Assembly (NCBI GenBank): GCA_038496445.1
Contig: JALMLS010000197.1
Location: forward strand, 1-64,000
Source of the DNA: Trichosphaerium sp. ATCC 40318
Lineage: Eukaryota > Discosea > Flabellinia > Trichosidae
Length of the DNA stretch: 64,000 nt
Direction: 5' to 3'
Positions 34,993 through 44,687 of this stretch are shown here, piece after piece. Numbering within the stretch: position 1 is the stretch's first letter; each line of letters opens with the position of its first letter. The notes beneath the pieces are model-generated. The model worked only from the letters and a program-made list of their open reading frames with translations. It did not search any database and had not been told where the DNA came from. A program made the translations under genes and the position numbers.

Positions 34993-37329
34993 ATGAGCAG
35001 CGCGTTTAGAGCAGTTCAAAGAAGAAGAAGGAAATCAAAACGCGAGCTCCGACGCGAAGAGGAGGGTACGTGGCGAGTTATAGCGTAAAATGAACTCTTT
35101 GTACATAAAACGTTAAAACTTTTGATAATTACACGTTTTAACGTTTAAAACGCTACAATAGTACAGATTAATGTTCAATATACTCATTTTACGCCTTTTA
35201 GCAAAGAAATACAAAGTAACACCTTATGCGGATGACATTCCATCTCAAAGGGCATTTTTTGACTTAGAACTCGTTCCTGCTCTTGGTATAACTCATCCTA
35301 ATGATTGGTACGGTATACGCTTGCACACTATTGCCCGCCTTGGTGGAGCGCATATCTTACAACAGTACGAGAGCACCAGTTATCAAAAAAAGGAAAAACT
35401 GTCAAACTTTGAAATGTCAACCCACAAAAAACCCAAATGGTTTTGTTGTATCTACCTAAACAAGTCCCTAGACATGAAAACTCAGTTCAGAAGACATTAC
35501 AGAATGTATATCCTGAGGTAGTATGGCAACATTCCAAGTTTGTGTACGTAATGGCTTAAAACAAACCCAGCACAAACTAATATTTTTTATCATACTTAAT
35601 TTGTTATAGTTGGTACAGTACCAAGCCTCTATTTGATGACAAGTATAATCATAGATTACAAATGAATAGAATTGCAAAGCATCTTGGATATAAAGTGCTA
35701 GATGACTATTATGACTTTACTTGTAAACAAATGATTGAACTTGGTGCCAGTAGTATTCTGCTATGGTGAGCACCTTTTGTCAAGTTCCGGACTGCCACGT
35801 GGTTTGTTAAAATTGCTAAAAAAATAAGCTTAGTTATAACTCATCTGTTACACATACTCTCAAGGAACTGTATCCTCAACACAATTGGATAGAATGGAAT
35901 TTCAGGTGAGACATGAAAAAGTGTTAGTATCAATAAAATCTGACACTGTTTTTTCAGACATACTCCGAAAGCTTTCTTTAAAGATAAAGCAGCACAAAAG
36001 AGAAGGTTTGATGAACTTGCACAAACACTTAATTTGAAAGTCCTGGATGATTGGTATAAGGTTACACAGAATGGCTTAGATTCAACGAGTGCTCACAGAA
36101 TCGTACAAAGAAAGTACGAAAGCTAGTTGTTTGATGGTCTTTTTTTCTCCTTTTATTCTTGGTTTGACCTTTCAATCTTAGGTATGGTGGTTCCTTTTCT
36201 TTGGCTTTGTCTTCATTATATGAGAATCATGATTGGGTTACAACTCGATTTAGGTAATACCACACACTCAAGCATCTAATAATTCATTAACGGATATTCT
36301 TAGAGTCGTACCGCGAGGTCATTGGAAGAGTGAAAAAAATATTAAAGAATTTTTATACTGTACTTATATTCTTCTGTTTTGAACAAGCTTCAATGTTGCT
36401 TTTTCCCGAAATTCTTTGTTCTAATGTATTACCTAGATGTTGAAGAAAAGTATAAAATCAGAAACCCAGATGAATGGTATCGTATAACAAACTCTCAACT
36501 TCGTAAAGCAGGAGGAAAAATAATGACAAATACAAATCTTTACCCTGAATGCTTACGGTTCGGAACCAAAGAGTAATCTCGGGTATTTCTTTAATGCATA
36601 CTAGACTTATACACCCAAATCATGATTGGGTTATGGACGCTTTTAAAAATCCAGAAAAGAAAGGCGCACAGAGGTACACACTTTGGTTTTTTTTACACCT
36701 TTTTTAGTTATTTTTCTTTTAATTGAAAATAGAGTTCTATTTCGTTGCATTCGTGATTTGTTCCCAAAATTAGAAGTAATTGAAGAAGCCAATTTAACAG
36801 CAATACTTGATATTGGCATAACAGTTCTGGCAGATATATTTGTACCTGACCTGAAACTCATCTTTGAGTATCAAGGTATGTCTTTATTTGATTTTTCAAA
36901 CAACTCTTTGTAGTTTGTTCGCTGACTGATGAATCAAAAGGAGAACATCACTATGGTGATAGTAATAAATATGGGCCATCTACAGGGCAACAAACCCGTG
37001 ATGCTGACCGCAGGTCCAGATGCCAGAAGCGAGGTAATATCAAAAAAGTGATTTTTATTTTACACCAACTTTGTTTTTCACTTTGAACTAAGGCTTGACG
37101 ATTATAAATATACCTTATTGGTGGGAAGATGGTGATATGGATACCTTAAGCGCTACTATTGTACATTATAGGTACCATATATAGCTGTCAGCTAGATAAC
37201 AATTTTAAAACAACTAAGAAGTAGAAAACTGTTTCATCAAGCTTTTTGGTTTTTTGGGTACCTAATTTATTTTGTAGACCTGACATTCAGTTGTCTTTTC
37301 AAGAAGGCGTTAAACCTCTCCTTGACTAA
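34993..37329 (+). CDS. Four-repeat protein with C-terminal PD-(D/E)XK nuclease domain (repeat-nuclease family, copy 2)
   Basis: Paralogue of 9072-12084. ATG 34993 opens a very basic N-terminus (MSSAFRAVQRRRRKSKREL), possibly for organelle or nuclear targeting. Four repeats of about 70-75 residues follow: THPNDWYGIRLHTIARLGGA (about 35290), KVLDDYYDF with LYPQHNWIEWNF (about 35690-35905), KVLDDWYKVTQNGL with KYGGSFSLALSSLYENHDW (about 36040-36235), and DEWYRITNSQLRKAGGK with HPNHDWVMDAF (about 36470-36640). The C-terminal domain starts LFRCIRDLFPKLEVIEEANL. It contains LADIFVPDLKLIFEYQ, then GEHHYGDSNKYGP and RDADRRSRCQKRG, and ends with LTIINIPYWW and HYRPDIQLSF. TAA is at 37327-37329. The acidic Asp, E-x-Q and HH residues align with copy 1, which fits a PD-(D/E)XK fold. 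Target and biological role are unknown. Confidence 0.82.
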
Positions 37330-37653
37330 AACAAATAAAAGAGACCTCTATGGGCTGACTGTTTTTGGAAGAAGCGCTTTAGTGAATTGAATATGCACAA
37401 AACAGTACGATGTTAGGTTTTGTTTTTTGATGAATTATCAGAACAATTAAGTTGAACAGCAACATTACTCTTGAGCTGCAAGATGTTCAATTGCAGTCGT
37501 AGTGACCTAACCACTACACTGTACTGTTTCAAGTACTACAACACCCTCAGTTGGTTTACAATCATACCATATTCCAACAATGCGATGTTTTAATCACAAC
37601 ATGTGATTTCAAGTGAGGGATAGCTTTTCTACATGTGGTTTTTTTTTTGACAG

Positions 37654-37740
37654 TTTTTTCGGATGAATGGTGGCGTGTTAAACTTGCGACACATGGATAT
37701 GATCCTGAGGGATGTCCAAATAACGATCCGTATGTGTTAA
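37654..37740 (+). pseudogene. Orphan exon-like fragment
   Basis: Directly after a TTTTGACAG acceptor-like site the plus strand reads SDEWWRVKLATHGYDPEG and then CPNNDP before a possible donor. The E-W-W-R-V core recalls the D-W-Y core of the repeat-nuclease genes just upstream. No start or partner exon was found. It may be a relic of a further repeat. Confidence 0.25.
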
Positions 37741-37907
37741 TTTGCTTCAAGTATTTATAAAAACGAGAGCAAGTTATGGAAGCATCCTTGCCGTGATATA
37801 AAAACTGTTATGAGATTTTTCTTTTTGTTGTAAAACGAAGTAACAGCACATTGATTTCGTTCACTTTCACTACCATGAAAATAGTCAGGACACCACTAAA
37901 AATAATG

Positions 37908-39174
37908 TCAACAACACATAATTTGTAGTTTAAAAACAGGTACACTATCTCCCTCAATCCGACCATCCACAAGTGTAGCATAAGATGTATATAATCGAAT
38001 ATCAAAATCATCTTTTGAAACATCATTACCAAAATACTCTTTAAGAAAGTCTTCATCACAAATAGCTGAGAAACCTGTTGTTTTAAATGTAAGTAAGCTG
38101 GAGCAAGTTGGCTTTTGAGCACCCATACTTCTGGGTAATATATTAATTATGAACAAAATTGGTACCTGATTCAAAGGCTCTTTCGGGGTATACCAAAGTA
38201 TCTGATACAAACCTATTTTCTTGACTTATTCCAATATTTTGTTTCTTAAAATCTTCTGTCTCTGTAAACCAGATATTTAGTTTATCAAATGCACAAGCAT
38301 ACATGAACCTGTAGTTATATAAGGTGGTACCAAAATATTGTTGGTGACTCACTCTGAACGTGTTATGCTCACATCATCTTGGTTCATACAAGTCAAATAG
38401 TACAATCCTTCTTCTTCAACCAGAAGAGCAGCGAGCGCTAATAAGTGAATACGCTCTTGTGATAAATGACAACTAACACGGTGAATACAACTATAAGACT
38501 CCAAATCGTAGTAGTCATCACCAAACGGATGGATGAACGCTGTCTTTGCACTGAAGAAAGTTTTAGGAAACCATCATTTTTCAAAAACCACGTGATTTCC
38601 ATGAACTAATGTATGTACATACATATCGGTTTTTGACATCTTGTCTACTACGTGACGATGTATGTCAGAAGCTAAACGGTAACATAAGCGAGTAAACAAC
38701 AAACAAAAAGGAAAAACTCCAGTGAAAACCTAGGTTATGTTCTGTAGTAAATTTGTTACCTCCTAAAGAACCAATTCTTTCAATGACAATATTACACGAA
38801 TACACTGCCCAATAACGATCATACCACGTCTCATCATTATCTAGGGGTATCATCTACAGAAGTGGTATAAATGAGAGCTAAGTTTATGGGTCTTGGCTTG
38901 CCTTTGATGTAAATGAGAATTCCTCTTGTGCAAGAGTCTTCCATACAGCGTCAGAAACGGCAACTGATCGCCAGTGCTACAAATACTTATGAGATGGCGG
39001 ATTCTGAGACAGCAAAAACAAAGCTGTAGGATAATCTGAGTCAGTTCCGTATAAACGAACTGTATTTCAATGTCTTACCTTGTCTACAAGCGAAACTGCA
39101 TTGCGCAGAGTTTTTACGTGAACGTACTTTATTATTTCCAACAGAACGTCATAATTTAATTCCACAGTGATCAT
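37908..39174 (-). CDS. F-box protein
   Basis: Probable substrate receptor for an SCF ubiquitin ligase. ATG 39172-39174 opens MITVELNYDVLLEIIKYVHV, then KTLRNAVSLVDK and, after an intron, HWRSVAVSDAVWKTLAQEEF. Together these give a typical F-box (L-x-x-D-V-L-L-E-I, then the late W-R and V-W-K-T-L). A GC donor is used at 38901. Later exons encode NDETWYDRYWAVYSCNIVIE, FIHPFGDDYYDLESYSCIHR, VEEEGLYYLTCMNQDDVSIT and KPTCSSLLTFKTTGFSAI; this part matches no repeat type I know and may be a novel substrate-binding region. The stop is TGA at 37908. Divergent from the OTU gene, with 247 bases between starts. Confidence 0.75.
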
Positions 39175-39421
39175 TTGAGTCAATAAAGCTATGTTTCAAA
39201 TAAAAGCTGTTGACGCAATTAGAGAATAACGCTGTTTGCTTCCTAGCTGATTCTCACAATGGCGCTTGGTGTCTAAAACGCAAAAGAATGCCGTGAGGTT
39301 ACCAGCGAGGCTAAGTCAGGCAATCTGAAAAAGTTGTCAGCGAGAAACATTGTGACTGTATTGTTTTGCTTCGAAACTCGGTGGAACACTCTTAATTGAT
39401 ATGTGAAGTCTGAATTAAGAC

Positions 39422-41139
39422 ATGGCAGAGAAAAATGAGTTCTTGTTCGAATTTCCTTTTGACAGGTACGTTATATTACTTTGATGCATCGCTAATATAC
39501 TTTAAGCTCCGTATTGAGGCAAATGACAAAGCTACGGCTTAGTCCAACAAATTTTGATCCAGAAGCCCGTAAAGTACATCAATAATATAAAAATACAATA
39601 TCTCATTGTTCAACAAGGCGTATGAGCAGAAACAGATAAAATTATTTAACCGAAGACTCAAACGTACGTTACTTTTTTGTACAATACAACAACAGTCTTC
39701 TTCCTATTATATGGTTGGTACACAAGCAATAAATAGCGTCATAAACGTAAAAAAGTTTGACCTCCGATAAAACGGCGTTTGTGCGACCCAAAACGCGTCA
39801 AAACATAATTTTAGCTCATTTTAGCGCGTAGAACTTGAGAAACAATCAAAAACTAATGAATCGCCTCAAACACCCAAATCTACATCTCAAAGGGAGACAA
39901 TATGGCTTGCTCCACCGGGAAACGCAGACAGCAGACGAATTACTGGTACTAAATGTCAAAAAAATGACACAAACTTCATGTGACATTTTCAACGAAAAGC
40001 TCTGGTTTTACTTCTTTTCTAGCTTCTCTTTCTGCTCCTCCTTCACCACGTCATTCAAAAGATTACACTGAGATATGTCCTGAAGAATCAGACAGTACGT
40101 TAAAATAACAACGAAGCTCTTTCTTGGTCTGCATTTAAACAAAGTCAATAGAGTGGCGTGGAGGTGCAATGAATGACAATGACTTATCACAATTGGAGCG
40201 TGAACTAATAGGAGATGGATTTACAAAAGCTGAGGTCAGTAATGTAATGAAGTATGTTAATGATGGTAAAGAAGAGGTGAGAGCAAGAAAGGATGCCGCC
40301 AGTCCGAAAAAAAAAACTACAAAAGAATTCTCAGAAAACCTCCTTTTCTTTGGCTTTGGCTGACTTGCTAATTTAATGATTTAGGTTGAATTCGATAGAA
40401 ACCGTATTAAAGAAGCGAGAGAAAGACTAACAAAGAGATTAAAGTTATATAGTCTAAAAGAAGTAGAAATTCCTGGGTAAGTATTTTATTTACTCAGAAC
40501 TTTTACCAGAAATCTGTTTTTCTTTCTGTATAGCGGTTTAATTCACATGGGTTTTTATTTTTAGTGATGGCAATTGTTTATTCTCTGCAGTGAGGTACGT
40601 AGTAAATTCACAATTAATATACCCACCAAAGAAATGAAGTCTAATAAGTTTTCTGTAGCGATCAAGTTTATGATACAATTTCAGAAGCTGGTACTATTCG
40701 GAGAAACGCTGTGTCCTGGCTTAGACAACATGGACACGAGAAATTGGTATTTACATAATTTCTTTCAACAATTCTATGTCACGTGACTTGTGATCAATTC
40801 TGACTTTGTTTTTTTGTAGCCGAACGGTGCTTGTTTGAAAGATTTTGTTTGTGACCAAGAATGGGATGAATATTTAATGAATATGTCAACACCTGGTATT
40901 TGGGGAGATCATGTTATGCTTGTAGCTATTACAGAGGTACAAAAAAACCACCAATGACTGATCGTTACCTGTTCTAACTTTTTTTAAACAAGATTTTTGG
41001 AGTAAACGCATGTGTAATTTCAAGTATAGAGTGTGATGATTATATACAATGTATATACCCTACTTTTCAAAAGTCACGTAACTCAATACTATTATGTCAT
41101 TATGCGGAATATCATTATGGTTCATTGCGACGAAGTTAG
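39422..41139 (+). CDS. OTU-family cysteine protease (deubiquitinase)
   Basis: Cleaves ubiquitin or related conjugates. ATG 39422 opens MAEKNEFLFEFPFDR. A Ser/Pro-rich and coiled-coil N-terminal half (about 39510-40470) contains SQLERELIGDGFTKAEV, which resembles a small UBA-like helix bundle, and EFDRNRIKEARERLTKRLKL. The catalytic OTU domain begins at DGNCLFSAVSDQVYD (about 40564-40680, split by an intron), where the Asp and Cys are the classic active-site pair. It continues TIRRNAVSWLRQHG and TPGIWGDHVMLVAITEIFGV (about 40890-41000). The catalytic His lies in LLCHYAEYHYGSL (about 41095-41125) and TAG is at 41137-41139. About ten introns. All catalytic elements are present, so the enzyme looks active. 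Confidence 0.9.
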
Positions 41140-41785
41140 CTGCAGTTAAACAGATAATAATAAAAAATCCAGTAGTGAAAGGAAATACATTTGTGAAAGA
41201 AATATTGATATTCCTTCAAGTCAACCATTAAAATAATTATTGTCAGGCCTACAAAACAAGCAACTAAAACGGCATATTTATTTAAATGGTTGACTTGACA
41301 CAATACCAAAACCGTGTACACCACAATATCATTATTTACTTTACATTTTTATTTACGTCGGCTGTATTACTGATCGAAATTCAATCACTTTTTCGATTAT
41401 TTCGCCTGTGATACGCCTACATTGTGAAAGGGCTTCCATTGTTTCTTCTTTAAGCGTTCATGTAAACCTAAAAATAGATCAAAATGTCACAACGTGACAT
41501 TAGACACAAGAAAAAATACATGCCCAAAGAGATGTATAATGCCAGGAAGTCTTCTTGTGGTAATATTGTGGAAACGTGTGTTGCTGACGCAATGTTTAAA
41601 ACATCTCTCACACCTTTTCCGCAAAGCAACAAAAGGAACCGATTCTAAGAAACCATCTGCTCAAACAATGTTTTTACTTTTGTCACCCTTTACACCTTTA
41701 ACCATAACGTCGTTGGGGCTTTCTGTACTGAATGGGTTAACACTGGTATCTTTCTGATATCAATTTACAATCAATGTGATAGTAT
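41140..41785. other. Intergenic region
   Basis: This lies between the OTU 3' end and an F-box/LRR pseudogene. A plus-strand frame at 41494-41757 lacks splice or family support. No other feature was recognised. Confidence 0.4.
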
Positions 41786-42240
41786 CTATTGGTGTGTATC
41801 ACCCAACACGTTCAAACATGCATCTGTTACTAGGTTGCAGCCCACCAACCTAATAGTGTGTACAACAGCCAATGCCTTTAGTCCTTCATCAGTTACATGT
41901 GAATACGATAAATCAATGTTATGTACACCGGTCAATGACTTGATGCCTTCATCTATCATATTCGAAAATGAGCTAAGTTGATAGTATGCACACCTGTTGT
42001 ACAACGCCTTCAACCCTGCATCACTTACATTCTTGACAAATCAATGTCATGCGCACCTCTAAGTAATCGCAAGTTATTGTCGTTCGCGAAACCATTGCAA
42101 TTAACTGTCGTATTCTTGAGTAACAAAGGGCACTTAGAAAGCAGTATCACACTTTGAAAGCTGAAAACCTTGATTTTGTTGTATCCAAAGTATTTATGTA
42201 CGATTTCTCTCAACAAGAGGCAAGTTTGAGCTGTGCGAAG
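41786..42240 (-). pseudogene. Decayed F-box/LRR gene, relative of 17018-18231
   Basis: Read on the minus strand, pieces of the same family appear in order but in shifting frames. LREIVHKYFGYNKIKVFSF corresponds to the part after the F-box. LRLLRGAHDIDLS is followed by NVSDAGLKALYN only after a one-base shift, TGVHTINLAHF needs another shift, and then DEGIKSLTGVHNIDLSYSHV and VTDEGLKALAVVHTIRL read through to a stop near 41786. At least three frameshifts and no usable start remain, so the copy is dead. It lies about 24 kb from the intact relative and lacks that gene's 5' module. Confidence 0.7.
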
Positions 42241-42570
42241 AGTAAACGATCCTTGTTTAAGAATTTTGCACTACTATTTCGACTTGTAGAGCGGCAAGGT
42301 CAAAGCCAGGCTGTTTAAGCTATGTCGTGCTTTCTTCCATTTTGTAAAGACGAACTTTGCAAAACCAAAGTGAGCAAAAACTCAGTGCTTTTATCACGAT
42401 TTTTCTTTGAAACAATTTTACGAAAAATACAGAAGCACGTGCTACATTAATGAGTATGATATGTGCGTATATGCTCTGACTACGTCGCGTGGGCTTAGAA
42501 ACCGAAAAAAAGAGGAAAAACAATATGTTGTGAAAGTGAAATTTCGTGATTTTTTGGTTTTTTTTACAAA

Positions 42571-43637
42571 ATGGCAACACGCACTATCTTTACCTCTACT
42601 GACGTTGTGGCGTGGGAAAAGAAGCTAGCGACTTACGATCGTACTGTGAAGGCTGTTGCAAGCTTTAAGGCGTCAAGTAGGTGTCACAATGATCGTTTTT
42701 CGTTGTTTTTATTTTGGGATTAGAAACAAAGGTTGCCGTGTACAAGGAGCGTTATTTAGAGCTCGTGGAACTCGATAAATGGTATCAACACGAATTACCC
42801 TCGGTTATTGCCAAACGGGACCCAAAGTTCATTACAAAGCAGCAACTTGTAAAAATCGTAAACTGGAAGCTAGTGAAGGGCCAGTTCCGTCCTGGGTTAG
42901 TGTTTTACAGCTTTTTTGTTACAATGACATCATATTCATTGCTATTTAGTATGTTACAGCGTGCTGAGGCGCTAGACGACGATTTGGTTCGCCTTTACAC
43001 TTCTTTTACCCGCCAACTCTTTATTAGGTTAAAAAACTCTCTATTGAAGCCTACACTACATTACCAAGTATCTCCAAAGCGTTAAACGTATTTTCGAAAC
43101 CGTTAAAGGTATGTGAATTGAACCAAACCAAAAAAAGCGCGAAAACTGACTTCACATTTTCGAAATCCACCTCGCGTGGGGCTTTGTTAAAACTGTTTGT
43201 CTGTCACGTGACTTTGTTAAATTTTTGTTCAAAAAATCCAATAGGGAGTTGGACCTGCTACTGCTTCAGCCGTTTTGACTGCAATGGCAAGAGATGATGT
43301 TTGTTTTATGTCTGACGAAGCTATGCTCTCTATTTCAGAATTGGGACCAAAGTTAAAGTATACACTGAGTCAATACAACAAATTCCACACGTTAGTGTCT
43401 GAAAAGGCAAAATCTCTAAATGATTCATCGGATACAGTTTGGACTCCTTGTAAAGTTGAGCATGTACTTTGGGCTGATTATCTCCAAACAAAGCATAGTC
43501 TTGATATTGAGGACGTTGTTGGTAAAGGTAAGGATGATAAAAAGAAGCGTAAACGTGAAGGTAGTAGTGAAGAAAAAATAGAAGAAACAAAGCCAAGGAA
43601 GAAGATTAAAATTGTAAAAAAGAAAAAATCAGCTTGA
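42571..43637 (+). CDS. Conserved HhH-motif protein with basic tail
   Basis: ATG 42571 opens MATRTIFTSTDVVAWEKKLA in a first exon ending at about 42676. The second exon encodes YKERYLELVELDKWYQHELP and ITKQQLVKIVNWKLVKGQFR, a helical region with conserved aromatic residues. A middle exon near 42960 gives LDDDLVRLYTS. After two introns, LKGVGPATASAVLTAMARDD (about 43240-43300) is a helix-hairpin-helix, the DNA-binding element of base-excision glycosylases and related proteins. It is followed by a helical part with VEHVLWADYLQTKHSLDIED. The last 35 residues are a Lys-rich tail (KDDKKKRKREG, KIKIVKKKKSA) typical of nuclear or nucleolar proteins, ending at TGA 43635-43637. No catalytic Asp/Lys of a glycosylase was identified. 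A DNA-binding role is inferred. Confidence 0.65.
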
Positions 43638-44687
43638 CAGACTTTGCATCTAAATAAACTTTTTTTGACTACAATACATCGCCCACAGATTCTACTTGCA
43701 GAATTACAAACCATTTTCTTTGTTACTGGGTAGGATTATGCAGTCACACCAAGGTCTACTTATAGCCAAGTCCTTTGTCAGTCGGCAGTAATTGCTGAGC
43801 ACTGGTATTGGAATTATGTTTCAACATTTTTTTGGGTTAGCATTCTTGTGCAAGCCTAAGCTACGCTGCCGTAGTTTTGTGTACACGCATACAGGCTAAT
43901 TTACTTTGGATTTCCTTACACATGTGCAAGTGAATCACTTAGAATGGCACATTTTTATGCTTCAAAAATGGTCAGTTTTCTGTGTAGATTTTTTTTTCAA
44001 TCTGTCAACATATAAGGCCAACGCGGTCCAAACAACAAACAGCTGTAACAGATGGGTTTAGATATATATATAACTTCTGCCCCACTTAAACACAACTTTT
44101 TATACTTGCAGAGAGACTGACATATCATGAGCAAGTGCTCAAGGAGACATATGCTGATACTTTCCGTATTAGGCAACAGTTCTTGTCCTTTTTAGTAAAT
44201 AATTTTTATCACGCTTAGAACATAATTTTACGCTTTCAAACTCCATATCCTCATTTAACAGTACGTTTTAAAGCCAAAAAGCGTGTGTGGAACGCTTACG
44301 TAATCTAGCTTGTGTGGACTGTGAACTATCTATTTTTCTTTCTACATCTATGCTGCAACGTCTACCAACACTCAAGTCACTATCGCTAGTTGTAAAACAA
44401 CAAATAAACGGTGAGTTTCAGGCCTGGATAAGTCGCAGTTCATGACTTTAAGTACAAGTCATAAATTAAAGACAACAATTAACGAAAACACTCCTCTTCA
44501 TTGTGAAGCAACCTATTGATAAACAATATGAGCTCTAGTACGTGTTTGGTAGTAAATTAACGTATTTTTCTTTTTTTCGATGTACTTATGCGTAATAGAG
44601 GGCAAAACGAGTACTATGTTTATCACGCGGTTCATTACTCATGTGAAGGGGAAAAAAACGCAGTACATTAACAGTCTTTGTGTGAGC
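43638..44687 (+). other. Region with unassigned exon-like fragments
   Basis: Two plus-strand stretches look coding: ERLTYHEQVLKETYADTFRI (about 44110-44170) and VERLRNLACVDCELSIFLST followed by a leucine-rich run (about 44285-44410, ending at a GTGAGT donor). They may be 5' exons of the SAP/kinase gene that follows or remains of a separate gene. I could not connect them in frame. The rest (43638-44080) shows nothing. Confidence 0.35.

Noticed and set aside
37440-37530. tRNA-like signal on the minus strand (GTGTAGTGGTTAGG resembling an A box, TGTTCAACTT resembling a B box)
   Set aside because: The acceptor and T stems do not pair, and the anticodon arm only folds with a nine-base loop. At best a decayed tRNA-derived piece; not called.
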